Made by a program: the position numbers and the translations under genes
Shown: one piece after another, positions 1-7,491 of the stretch
Layout of the letters: the number at the start of each line of letters is the position of its first letter
How positions within the stretch are numbered: position 1 is the stretch's first letter
The notes under the pieces: generated by a model
Told to the model about the DNA's origin: nothing
The model's database searches: none
What the model saw: only the letters and a program-made list of their open reading frames with translations
DNA from: a virus
IMG/VR virus record: IMGVR_UViG_3300041964_000130
Location: 1-30,234 of that record
Length of the DNA: 30,234 nucleotides
Direction: 5' to 3' (one strand)

Positions 1-2021
1 GAACGTCCGTGGGCAGCGTCACGCGATTGACGCCGACCCGTCCCTGCGGGAGATCGCGCGCCGGCCGGACGCGATCCGCACGGCGCCGGCCTCGCTCTGC
101 GTCCAGGTCACGACGAGCCGGCCGCCGCGGCGGCGCACCGAGGCGCGACTGATCGCGCGGTGCGGTGTGGTCCGCGACCGCGATCGCGGCACCCGGCGTG
201 GAGGCCGTCGTCGTGACCGACTGCTGCGAGCCGGGCGCCTCGGTGACCTCCGGGTGACGGGCCCGGGAGTCTGCGTCGGCGCGACGGCCGGGGCCGGCTC
301 GTCGCCGACCTGGAGCGTGCGCTCGGCCGGCATGGCGTCGGTGTTGCCGTCGCGGTCGACGGCGCGAGCGGCCAGGACGTGCTTGCCGTTCGCGAGGACG
401 CCGGCGTCCAGGCCGCCGGGCACGGCGCCCACGCGCCGTCGTCGACGCGGCACTCGAACGTCGCCTGCTCGGTCGCCGTCATCGAGGCCGTGACCGCCGC
501 GCCCTCGGCGACCGCTCCGGGCGCGTCGAGCGTCGTCTCCGGCGCGTGCTCGTCGATCGACACGTGGGCTACGCCCGCGCCGATCTGGTAGCCGTAGAGG
601 TCCTCCTCGTCGTCGCGGTCCGTCCCCCGGAGTCGCTCCTTGGTGACGAACACCGCAGCGCCGCCGGCGAGGACGTCCGCGGACTGGGCGGCGACATCGG
701 GGCCCGAGCTCGTGCCGTCGCGCCCGCTCGCCAGGAACGTGAGTCCGCCCGTGGCCACGTAGACATCGGCCAGCGCGTCGGTGTCGTCGGGGCTGATCGG
801 CTCCGCGGTCGTGAACGCGACGACGTTGCCGTTCGGGCTCATCCGCCCGAAGGTGTGGTCGTGCTCCCCGTTCGTCTTCGTCACATGGACGAAGTCCGGC
901 CGGCGAGACCCGGTACAGGTCAGCCGCCTTGTCGGTGTCGGTCGGAAGCAGCGCCTCCTTCGTCGAGACGAGCAGCGTCTTCGCGTCGTCGGAGACCCCC
1001 ACCTTCTGCGCCGGCGTCGTGCCGGGCGTGAGCAGCGTGGTCGTGCCGCCGTCGCGCGCGTAGAAGTCCTTCGTCTGGTCCAGATCACCGGCGACGAGCG
1101 GCTCCGTCGTGGTGAAGATGACGCGACCAACGGAGGGCGACGCCTCCGAGAAGAACACGGATTGCGCGGCAGCGGCGCCGTTCGGGCTGGGCGTCAGGAG
1201 GATGGGCTTGCCCGAGTAGTCCTGGAGGTACAGGTCGTCCTCCGCGTCGACGTCGGCAGCGACCAGCGGCTCGCGCGTGCGGTACACGACGTGGCCGTTG
1301 CTGCGGCCCAGCGCCTCGAAGTCCGCGCCGACGTCACCGTTGCCGTGCGTGGCCTGACCGACCGCCTTGCCGTCCGGGGTGAAGAAGACGTCGGCCTCAT
1401 CGTCCGTGTCGCTCTTGGTGACCTGATCCTCAGACTCGAAGAACACGTTCCCGGCCGTGGTCGCCCCCATGAAATGGGCGTTGCCCGGGGAGTTCGGTGA
1501 CATGTGGGTGATCGCGCCGGTCGCCGTGTCGTAGCGGTAGACGTCATCGAAGGTGTCGGTGTCGCCGGGTGTCAGCTTGGCGAACGTCTCGAGGTACACG
1601 AACCCGAGATCGGCGCTGTGGCCCGCGTGGTACACGGCCGGCTCGCCCTCGGCGCCGGGTGCGATGACGTCAGGCCGGAGGCGTTGCGCAGGTAGAGGTC
1701 GGCGTCGTCGTCCTGGTCGGCGGGCAGGAGGGCGTCCTGTGTGCTGAAGAGCGCCGCTCCGTTCGCGGTCGCACCCGTGACGTACGGTGCGTCGGAGGCC
1801 GCCGCGGTGCCGCTCGAGACGAGCTTCGTCACGCCGCCGGTCCGGACGTACAGATCCTCGATCGTGCCGTTGACGTCGCCGGGCGCGAGCGCCGAGGTCG
1901 ACTTGAAGAACGGGACCGCGCGGTCGTCCGACGCGCGGGCGTACGCGGCGTGCGCGGCGGCCGGGCTGGCGAGGGCCGTCGTGGCGGCGAGGACGGCGAT
2001 GAGTGAGGCGCGAGTCGACAA
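1..2021 (-). pseudogene. Secreted TolB/PD40-like beta-propeller protein, frameshifted, 3' end outside window
   Basis: The N-terminus (TTG start at 2021, AGGAG six bases upstream) is a signal peptide with an Ala-rich core. The mature protein is a chain of about nine units of roughly 50-60 residues. Each carries the signature L-x-P-x-D-x-D-x(4)-D-[LVF]-[YF], for example ALLPTDTDKAADLY and PISPDDTDALADVY, which fits blades of an extracellular propeller with acidic, possibly calcium-binding, loops. An Ig-like segment follows near 540-420, then a Pro/Thr-rich linker and a conserved C-terminal start (RGGRLVVTW) running off the left edge. The reading continues only by changing frame near 1670, 900, 420, 250 and 155, so the gene is either a pseudogene or, more likely, carries sequencing indels. 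Function is unknown; a surface or secreted role is inferred. Confidence 0.6.
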
Positions 2022-2242
2022 CGTGGCTCCTGGGTCCTTGGGGTGGGACGAGGTTCGCCTCGTCGGGCCCCGGGTGCCACAGGGAGGGCCCCCGTCTCAA
2101 CCCCAAGGTTTCGTCGCAGCCGAGAAGCCCTGGGTCGATCAGAGGGCGGCCCCCGTCGTCCGGGCCGCATCGGCGGCGAACCGGCACGGATCGATCCTGA
2201 GCGAAACGGCCGGGTGAGCCGGGCTCCTGCTCAACATCGGAA

Positions 2243-2260
2243 GCCCCGCCAGAGCGGGGC
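2243..2260 (-). terminator. Hairpin downstream of the tRNA-Val fragment
   Basis: GCCCCGC pairs perfectly with GCGGGGC around a 4-base loop. On the minus strand the hairpin lies just after the 3' end of the tRNA fragment and is followed by only two Ts, so it is a modest intrinsic terminator at best. It fits the usual placement of a terminator behind a tRNA gene. Confidence 0.45.
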
Positions 2261-2270
2261 CGTCTGACAG

Positions 2271-2317
2271 TGGGCGCGGCGGGTTTCGAACCTGCGACCT
2301 CTCGCGTGTGAAGCGCG
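2271..2317 (-). tRNA. 3' half of tRNA-Val (anticodon CAC), 5' half missing
   Basis: Read on the minus strand, the sequence gives an anticodon arm with CAC in the loop, a variable loop AGGTC, a T arm with loop TTCGAAA, a 3' acceptor strand CGCGCCC and discriminator A, without an encoded CCA. The anticodon stem has one G-A mismatch (position 28-42) and the T stem one A-C mismatch. No D arm and no matching acceptor GGGCGCG occurs upstream where the 5' half should be. Such 3' halves are typically attachment-site remnants left by tyrosine-integrase elements that enter tRNA genes. It may alternatively be a decayed tRNA or a victim of poor sequence quality. Confidence 0.6.
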
Positions 2318-2768
2318 GCGACAGCGTCAGCAGAACCGTGGTGTTCCCGGCGTAAACGCGTCGGCGGTGATTCGCTGGCCAACGATGAATGTAGGCGGAT
2401 AGCGGCCGATCTCCGGCGGTTCGGGCAGCAGTGCCCGTTCCCGAGTCACGCTGTGTGTGGACTACCGCTTCTCGTCCCAGAGCGATAGTGGTCGGGCTCG
2501 TCGTCGCGCTGTCGCTTCCAGGCGATAGCGACTGGAGGTTCAGCTATCGCGTTGGCGTATGAGGGCGGCCCTCATGTCCCGCGCCCGACCTCGGCGCAGT
2601 GGTTGCTGCGGTGTGGACGGCATCCTCAGAACTGGGGATTGCTATCGCACAGTTCGTCTGTGTAGCGTCGGCGCAAGGGCCAGTTCGGCATCTCCCTGAC
2701 ATCGCCGGCCGGCTTTCGTTCCCCCTTCCTCAGTCTTTTCTGAGTACCTGACCGCAGGAGGTCACCCC
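2318..2768. promoter_or_regulatory. Non-coding upstream region with repeated GCGATAG / CTATCGC boxes
   Basis: No convincing gene lies here. GCGATAG occurs at 2482-2488 and 2522-2528, and its complement CTATCGC at 2544-2550 and 2642-2648. Two of them form a perfect 8-bp inverted repeat, GCGATAGC (2522-2529) and GCTATCGC (2543-2550), separated by 13 bases. A small hairpin, CTCAG/CTGAG, lies at 2729-2744, and a GGAGG ribosome-binding site at 2757-2761 serves the gene starting at 2769. The boxes could be operator sites for that gene; this is inference from the pattern only. Confidence 0.4.
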
Positions 2769-4486
2769 ATGCCATGGACGCACGCGGTCAGGTTGCTGGC
2801 TTGCTTCACGACGCTCGTCTTGTTGACGATGGCGGGCGTCGCGCTCGGCGACGAATCCGGGTCCGATGCGCGCAAGGACGCGGCCGTTGAGATCGTGTCG
2901 TCGCTGGACTCGGTGGTCGCGGGCGCTCCATGCGAGTCGACGGGCGGCGAAACGATTGCAACGGACAAGGCGGACTATGCGCCCGACGAGACCGTCCAGG
3001 TGAGACGGCGCCGGCTTCGCTCCGGGCTGCGACGTGGTCATCAAGATCACCCGGCCCGACGGCGGGGTGTTCAAGGGCGACGGGACTTGGGGCCCGGGCA
3101 GCGACACGGTCACGACGTCCGGCGAGGGCTCGATCGAGTACCCGTACATCCTCAACGGGATGGACGGCGAGTTCCTTCTCGAGGCGATCGGCGCGGACGG
3201 TGCCGTCCTCGCCACCACGACATTCACCGACAGCACGGTCAAGGTCAGGGCCGCGGGTCCTGCGGGTGTGACCTTCGCAACCACGTGGGCGAAGTACAAC
3301 TCGAGCAACTGCACGGGCTCCCCCTTCGTCCAATGGGACGTTGTCCAACGTCGGGGCATCGGCCATCGCCCCGTCCTGGGGCAGCTTCACGTCGTCGCAA
3401 TCGCTTGAACTGACCGCAAATGCGGATGCCTCATCGCCTACGCCGGCTCCCACGTTCGCGAGCTGGACCAGCACGCTGCTGGACTCCCGGGACCGAGCTC
3501 AACTGGCAGGACCATCTGCATCCAGGGCTATGACAACGTGGGCTTCTTCGTCGTTCCGGTTACCGCCACGGCCACCTACTCGTTCGAGCCGGTGGTGACG
3601 GGGCCGTCGAATCAGAACGCCACGTCGGGTGAGTACAAGTCCTTCAGCCTCGGATCGTTCGCCGACAGCACCGGCGGTCCGTGGGAGGTCGATGTCGACT
3701 GGGGCGACGGGTCCGATCACACGACGTTCGAGATGAACACGGCCGGAGCGATCACTGGTCAGAGCCACACCTATGACCTGCCGAGCTTCACGCCCGCGCT
3801 CCGGAGCCTGAAGGTGGCCGTCACCGACAAGGCGCAGAGCACGACGAACTCCAAGACCGCGTCGGTCCTGGTCTCGCCGCCCGCCGACGGTGGCGTCCAG
3901 GTCAAGGCAGGCGGCACCTCCGGCAACGCCTTCGACGTGCAATGGGCCAAGTACGCGCGGCACCTCGGAGTCGCCCGACTCGACGTGCGAGGGCACGGCG
4001 TCTCCCGACGCCGCGCTCGAGGACGTGTCGGCGTCCGGGAGGGACTTTGCCTTCTACAACGACGACTCTGGGCCCGGTCGCGTGAGTCGCTACGGGTCGC
4101 TGCTCGTCACGGGCCTCGCCCACCGCGGACGACGGGGCCAAGTCGGCGGGTGGTCGTCGTCGAAGCCATACACGACGCCGGACCCCGTGCACCCCGAGAC
4201 GATCTGCATCCCGGGCTACGCCGTGTCGTTCTTCAACGGCCTCCCGACCAGCGAGACGACGCGCTCCTACGCGGCGACGTACAGGGCTGGTCCGATCGTG
4301 GCTGCGCCGGCCGAGCAGACGGCCAAGCCCGGCGAGTCCAAGTCGTTCGACCTCGGCTCGTTCGCCGACTCCGACCACGAGTCGGGGGTCAGCGAGTACA
4401 CGGTGGACGTCGACTGGGGAGACGGGACGTCCGAGAGCTTCAGGACGTCGGAGACCGGCACGATCGGCGCCAGGCAGCACACGTAT
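2769..4486 (+). pseudogene. Secreted multi-module PKD-domain protein, frameshifted and cut off by the junction
   Basis: ATG at 2769 is preceded by GGAGG and followed by a signal peptide (about 27 residues ending near VALG). After an Ig-like segment (TDKADYAPDETVQV onward) come two copies of a composite module. Each has a segment containing WAKY and Cys residues (near 3285 and 3940), followed by a PKD-type domain with VDWGDG and an H-T-Y end (3580-3780 and 4290-4486). Frame changes near 3003, 3338, 3495 and 3955 are needed to follow the protein. The second PKD domain stops exactly at its HTY motif, where phage-like sequence begins. PKD domains usually mediate adhesion or polymer binding at the cell surface; the partner is unknown. 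Confidence 0.6.
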
Positions 4487-4556
4487 CGGCTGCGAGCTCT
4501 CCCCCGAATATGCGGCCATCGCCGAAGCTCGTTTATCGGTCGGCATTGCCGCCTAG
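4485..4556 (+). pseudogene. C-terminal remnant of a DNA methyltransferase, 5' part missing
   Basis: The 23 codons before the TAG at 4554 read I-G-C-E-L-S-P-E-Y-A-A-I-A-E-A-R-L and a short tail. This is the characteristic last segment of phage and type II N4-cytosine/N6-adenine methyltransferases (the G-x-E-L-x-P-x-Y-x-x-x-A motif near the end of the fold). The rest of the gene is absent: immediately upstream the sequence is the PKD gene in another frame. It therefore marks the first recognisable phage sequence and places the junction at about 4480-4488. The assignment rests on a short motif but the match is good. Confidence 0.55.
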
Positions 4557-4635
4557 CAGGCTCGTTCTTCGGGGTATGGGTAGGGGTGCGGCTTGCCTGC
4601 GCGCACTCTCACGCCCCTGCGCGCGGGCTCGACAC

Positions 4636-4660
4636 GGCGGAGGACATGTCCGCCGCGTTC
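4636..4660. repeat. 25-bp direct repeat, left copy (hairpin-forming)
   Basis: This 25-bp segment matches 27487-27511 at 24 of 25 positions; the only difference is A versus T at the eleventh base. Each copy folds as a 6-bp stem (GGCGGA/TCCGCC) with a 7-base loop. This copy lies 80 bases after the methyltransferase stop and just before a strong terminator-like hairpin. It could be a shared 3' UTR element, a protein-binding site or an att-like core. Confidence 0.75.
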
Positions 4661-4672
4661 GTCGACGTCGTG

Positions 4673-4702
4673 GGGGTTTTTCCCCGAGCCCGGAAAAACC
4701 CC
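4673..4702. terminator. Strong 11-bp inverted repeat, probable bidirectional terminator
   Basis: GGGGTTTTTCC (4673-4683) pairs perfectly with GGAAAAACCCC (4692-4702) around an 8-base loop. The G/C clamp followed by runs of T and A within the stem is typical of terminators acting in both directions. It separates the methyltransferase remnant from the next operon, which starts at 4742. Confidence 0.65.
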
Positions 4703-4741
4703 GGCTTGCCGCAGTTGCTATTCTGTTCCAGTTGAGCGGCG

Positions 4742-5083
4742 ATGCGACTCGCGACGGAACAGCTTCGGACCAAGGCGCTTGGCGTGCTCGAGGAGGCGGC
4801 GATCGCGACGCGGGCCGCGCCGGTGCCGCCGGGTGAGGCGCTGCGCCGCGCCCTGGCCTGGCTCCACGCCCGGCATGGTGGCGATCGGTGGCCCTATGAC
4901 GGCTTCTGGCAGGCGGTGACGCGCGGGCATGGGGCGCAGGAGCAGCCCGGCGCCGCGGCGATCGGGCGGAGCCAGTCCGCCAATGCCTGCCTGAACGCAA
5001 TCTATCGCAGCGTCGGCGTCGAGCGTACCGCCGACATCATCTACGCGGCGGCGACGCGCTCGCGAGAAAGTTCCGCCCCTTGA
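4742..5083 (+). CDS. Hypothetical phage protein, first gene of the pre-packaging operon
   Basis: A 113-residue soluble protein, Ala- and Arg-rich, with a predicted mostly helical fold, no signal peptide and no membrane segment. It begins 40 bases after the strong hairpin at 4673-4702, so it is probably the first gene of a new transcript. I do not recognise a family. The central stretch (residues 25-60) is rich in Trp and His (ALAWLHARHGGDRWPYDGFW), which may bind a ligand or nucleic acid, but nothing shows this directly. Codon use matches the following phage genes and differs from the broken genes to the left. Confidence 0.65.
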   Translation: MRLATEQLRTKALGVLEEAAIATRAAPVPPGEALRRALAWLHARHGGDRWPYDGFWQAVTRGHGAQEQPGAAAIGRSQSANACLNAIYRSVGVERTADIIYAAATRSRESSAP

Positions 5084-5168
5084 CGAAAATCTAACTCCCC
5101 AAGCGGCCACGCAACGGCCAAAAACGACCCCGCCACAACTGCGCCTGGAGCGCAGCATGTGTGAACCG

Positions 5169-5196
5169 AAGCCCGCCGTCCCCCCCGGCGGGCTTT
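5169..5196 (+). terminator. Intrinsic-terminator-like hairpin
   Basis: AAGCCCGCC (5169-5177) pairs with GGCGGGCTT (5187-5195) around a C-rich 9-base loop and runs into TTTGCTGTTT. It lies between the gene ending at 5083 and the ribosome-binding site (GGAGG, 5206-5210) of the next gene, so it may partly terminate or attenuate transcription there. Confidence 0.6.
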
Positions 5197-5215
5197 GCTG
5201 TTTCCGGAGGCTGCG

Positions 5216-5539
5216 ATGTCCACACATTCGCCTTCGGCCGCCGCCGCCCGCACCTCGCGCGCCGACACCCCGTCCGGCGCCAAGGCTTCCTGTGAAGCCA
5301 CCAGCGGGCGGCGGCCCCCACATTCCCGCTCGGCCGAGACGCTCGAGCAGCTGAGCAGCCGCCTGGACGTGCTGATTCGCGACGTCGGGCTCGGCGCCCG
5401 ATCCCAGCGCGAGCATGACCACCTTGTCGACGAAGCCGAGGCGATCGCCACCGGCATCCGCGCCGTCTTCCGGGAGCCGACCCGGCAGGACCCTTCCAAT
5501 CCTCCGCTCTGGCAACAGGGCGGGAAAGCCATCTGGTGA
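5216..5539 (+). CDS. Hypothetical small phage protein
   Basis: A 107-residue protein. The ATG at 5216 was chosen over the upstream TTG at 5195 because GGAGG sits six bases before it and the terminator-like hairpin overlaps the TTG. The first 45 residues are Ser/Ala/Thr/Pro-rich and probably disordered. Residues 40-90 look helical (ETLEQLSSRLDVLIRDVG). It follows the hairpin at 5169 and is separated from the next gene by four bases. No family is recognised. Its position in the operon with a Gam-like protein suggests an accessory role in DNA metabolism, but that is only context. Confidence 0.55.
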   Translation: MSTHSPSAAAARTSRADTPSGAKASCEATSGRRPPHSRSAETLEQLSSRLDVLIRDVGLGARSQREHDHLVDEAEAIATGIRAVFREPTRQDPSNPPLWQQGGKAIW

Positions 5540-5543
5540 GCCG

Positions 5544-5744
5544 ATGAAGCCGCTTAACATGGATCAGCTGCGCGCCACCATCGAGGCGGCGCCGCCGGTC
5601 GGCCCCGTCGCCGGCGTGACCCGCCAGTGGCTGCAGCAGGTCGAGCGCGAGCTCAGCGAAGGCAGGGCCGCTCAGGCCCTCCTGGCGGCTCAGCCGCGCA
5701 TGGACGCCGCCAAAGCCTCCATTGGCGCCGTAGGCGCCCGGTGA
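5544..5744 (+). CDS. Hypothetical 66-residue protein upstream of gam
   Basis: A short helical, Ala/Gln-rich protein. The start ATG at 5544 lies four bases after the previous stop, with GTGAG just upstream as a weak ribosome-binding site; a second Met follows at codon 6. The middle (RQWLQQVERELSEGRAAQALL) has heptad character and could form a coiled coil. Its TGA overlaps the GTG start of the Gam-like gene by four bases, so the two are translationally coupled. I do not recognise it; a partner role to Gam is a guess from the coupling. Confidence 0.5.
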   Translation: MKPLNMDQLRATIEAAPPVGPVAGVTRQWLQQVERELSEGRAAQALLAAQPRMDAAKASIGAVGAR

Positions 5745-6253
5745 AGAGGCTGCGCACCACCGAGGCGGCAACCGCCGCCCTGACCTCCTACAGCGAGCTT
5801 AGCGCCCGTTTGGCGGCCATAGAGGCCCGCCGGAAGGCGATGATCGGCAGGGTGAACGCCGCGGCCGATGCGAAGGCCGCGGGTGTGTCGGCCGAGCTGG
5901 CGGACCTGACGGGCCCGATCGGCAAGTGGTGGCAGGCGAAGGGCCACCAGCTGCTGCCCAAAGGCCGCAAGACGATGCAGCTTGGTGGCTGCACCATTGG
6001 CACCGTCGCCGGCAGAGCCAAGCTCGGCCATGGCTTCGAGACCGAGGAGAAGGCGGTCACCGCCCTGCGCGGCTCCCGCTATGCCAAGCAGACCACCAGC
6101 GTGAAGTATTCGATCGACCGCCCGGCCACGCTGAAGCTGCTGCAGGCGGGTGGTGCCCGGGCAGCAGCGCTCGGGGAGCTGGGCTTCCGGGTCGACGAGG
6201 GTGAGCGCTTCGTGCTCGCCCCTGTCGAGCAGAGCGGCACGGTCGGCAGCTGA
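5741..6253 (+). CDS. gam: Gam-like host-nuclease inhibitor / DNA-end-binding protein
   Basis: This 170-residue protein resembles phage Mu Gam and related host-nuclease inhibitors (about 170 residues). The family binds double-stranded DNA ends as a Ku-like dimer and protects linear phage DNA from exonucleases such as RecBCD. Visible features are a long N-terminal helix (residues 10-55, SARLAAIEARRKAMIGRVNA), a central segment with R-K-T-M-Q-L-G-G-C, as in the family's strand region (normally R-K-x-x-x-x-x-G), and a C-terminal helical part with R-V-D-E-G-E-R-F near the end. The GTG start at 5741 overlaps the preceding stop. There is no Mu-type transposase here, so it likely protects linear or replicating DNA of a temperate siphophage. 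Confidence 0.75.
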   Translation: MKRLRTTEAATAALTSYSELSARLAAIEARRKAMIGRVNAAADAKAAGVSAELADLTGPIGKWWQAKGHQLLPKGRKTMQLGGCTIGTVAGRAKLGHGFETEEKAVTALRGSRYAKQTTSVKYSIDRPATLKLLQAGGARAAALGELGFRVDEGERFVLAPVEQSGTVGS

Positions 6254-6263
6254 GGAGCGAGAC

Positions 6264-6458
6264 ATGGACGAGCGTGCCAAGCTGGACGATCTGATCGCCG
6301 AGCTCACGATCGCACGCCTTGACCAGGTGCAGGCACGCGAGGACTACCAGGAGGCGCAGCAGCGTGCCGAGGCGGCGCGGGTGCGGGCCCAGGATCTCAC
6401 CCGGTCCATCAACGAGCAGGTCGATCGCATGACCGCGGCCCGCGCCAATGGCGCGTAA
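6264..6458 (+). CDS. Small coiled-coil protein, 64 residues
   Basis: ATG at 6264 is preceded by GAGGAG (6253-6258). The whole protein is charged and helical (ARLDQVQAREDYQEAQQRAE), with clear heptads, no hydrophobic segment and no Cys. Its last 11 bases overlap the HNH gene start at 6448. It sits between the Gam-like protein and the HNH nuclease, the usual place for small accessory proteins before the packaging genes. A coiled-coil oligomer is likely; function is unknown. Confidence 0.55.
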   Translation: MDERAKLDDLIAELTIARLDQVQAREDYQEAQQRAEAARVRAQDLTRSINEQVDRMTAARANGA

Positions 6459-6795
6459 GGCTTGGCAGCGGGCCGACGGCACCCCTGACAAGCGCAAGCG
6501 CGGCCGCGCCGGCCAGCGCGATCGGCGGCGGCGCCTCGAGCGGACCGGCGGGCTCTGCCACATGTGCCTGGACGAGGACCGCACCGAGCTGGCCACGGTG
6601 GTCAACCATATCGTGCCGCTCGCCCGGGGCGGCGAGGACGTCGACGACAACACCGAGAACCTATGCGCCCGGCATGACGCCGAGGTCACCGCCCGCCAGT
6701 TCGGCAAGGCCGCGCCGATCGAGGCCCGCGGCGTCGGCGCCGATGGTCGGCCGACCAGCGCCAGCCATCCCTGGAACCGCCCTCGACGCGCCTGA
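6448..6795 (+). CDS. HNH homing-type endonuclease next to the packaging genes
   Basis: This 115-residue protein has a basic N-terminus and a complete HNH core. Cys37 and Cys40 (C-H-M-C) form the first zinc half, N-H-I-V-P-L places the catalytic His at 54, N-T-E-N-L spans residues 68-72, and Cys73 and His76 (C-A-R-H) complete the zinc site. Phages with HK97-type heads commonly carry such an HNH gene beside terS/terL, where it stimulates terminase cleavage at cos (shown for HK97 gp74). The same role is likely here because the gap just downstream carries cos-like repeats. The start at 6448 overlaps the preceding gene. Confidence 0.85.
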   Translation: MARKAWQRADGTPDKRKRGRAGQRDRRRRLERTGGLCHMCLDEDRTELATVVNHIVPLARGGEDVDDNTENLCARHDAEVTARQFGKAAPIEARGVGADGRPTSASHPWNRPRRA

Positions 6796-6797
6796 TC

Positions 6798-6978
6798 CGG
6801 CGCCCCTACACGGCGCCCCTACAGGGCCTCCCCGGCGGGCCGCCCACCCCCCGCGACTGGCACGGAGCGTGCCGAAGGGGGGGGGAGGGTCGATCGTTGG
6901 GCCGCCCCTGGCCGGACACCGCGTAGGGGGGCCATGCACACTGCGAGGTGTTTCAAAGTAAAAAGTTGGGGTAGGGTG
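6798..6978 (+). other. Non-coding gap before terS with tandem repeats; candidate cos/terminase recognition site
   Basis: CGGCGCCCCTACA occurs twice in exact tandem (6798-6810, 6811-6823). An inverted version of its core, GTAGGGG, follows at 6923-6929, and related GGGGTAGGG lies at 6969-6976. Between them are long G and C runs. There is no credible gene. In HK97-like cos phages the cohesive-end site lies between the HNH gene and terS, and short repeats there bind the small terminase. The placement is convincing; the exact nick positions cannot be read from one sequence. Confidence 0.5.
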
Positions 6979-7491
6979 ATGGGGCAGGTGAAGCGTCCGG
7001 CGGCGAACGAGGCCGCGGCGAAGCCGGCGCGGAAGCGGGCTCCGGCGCCGAGGGCGGCGAAGCGGGCGACCGGTAAGGGCGAGGGCATCGTTCCCGAACC
7101 AAACTGGACGCAGCTGCTGCCCGATGTCGGCGAGCGGGCGGCCGCGCGGGCGCACTGGCAATCGGTGGCCGGCGAGATGCGCGAGCGCGAGACGCTGTCG
7201 CCTGCCAATAGCCACGCGCTGTTGCGCCTGGTGCTCGCCTACCTGGTTTATGACCGCTGCTCGCTCAGGGTGGCGATGGACGGGCTGGTGACGGAGCCGG
7301 CGGCGGACAACCCGAAGGCGATCGCGCGCCTCTCGATCCACTACAAGGCCATGGCCGAGGCCGAGAAGACCGCGGAGCGCCTCGAGGCGCAGCTCGGTCT
7401 CTCCCCGGGCCGGCGCGGCCGCGTCGGCAAGGTGGCGAAGAAGCGGGAGCGCAGCGCCAGTGCCGACGCGTTCCTCGGGCCGAAGGGCTAA
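6979..7491 (+). CDS. terS: Terminase small subunit, P27 family
   Basis: This 170-residue protein binds the packaging site and recruits the large terminase. The first 30 residues are Lys/Arg/Ala-rich and probably bind DNA. Residues 50-140 are helical and follow the P27/Terminase_4 plan, with a helix-turn-helix-like part (SPANSHALLRLVLAYLVY) and a C-terminal segment after an LGLSPGRRGRVGKV motif typical of the family's oligomerisation tail. ATG at 6979 was chosen because GTAGGGTG lies directly upstream; an in-frame start at 6934 has none. The terL gene begins inside its last 32 bases. Confidence 0.85.
   Translation: MGQVKRPAANEAAAKPARKRAPAPRAAKRATGKGEGIVPEPNWTQLLPDVGERAAARAHWQSVAGEMRERETLSPANSHALLRLVLAYLVYDRCSLRVAMDGLVTEPAADNPKAIARLSIHYKAMAEAEKTAERLEAQLGLSPGRRGRVGKVAKKRERSASADAFLGPKG

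Noticed and set aside
19-2382. A single 787-residue open frame on the minus strand
   Set aside because: Only its central part carries the propeller repeat. Its start crosses the tRNA fragment and its ends are Arg-rich out-of-frame reading. The real protein changes frame several times within this span.
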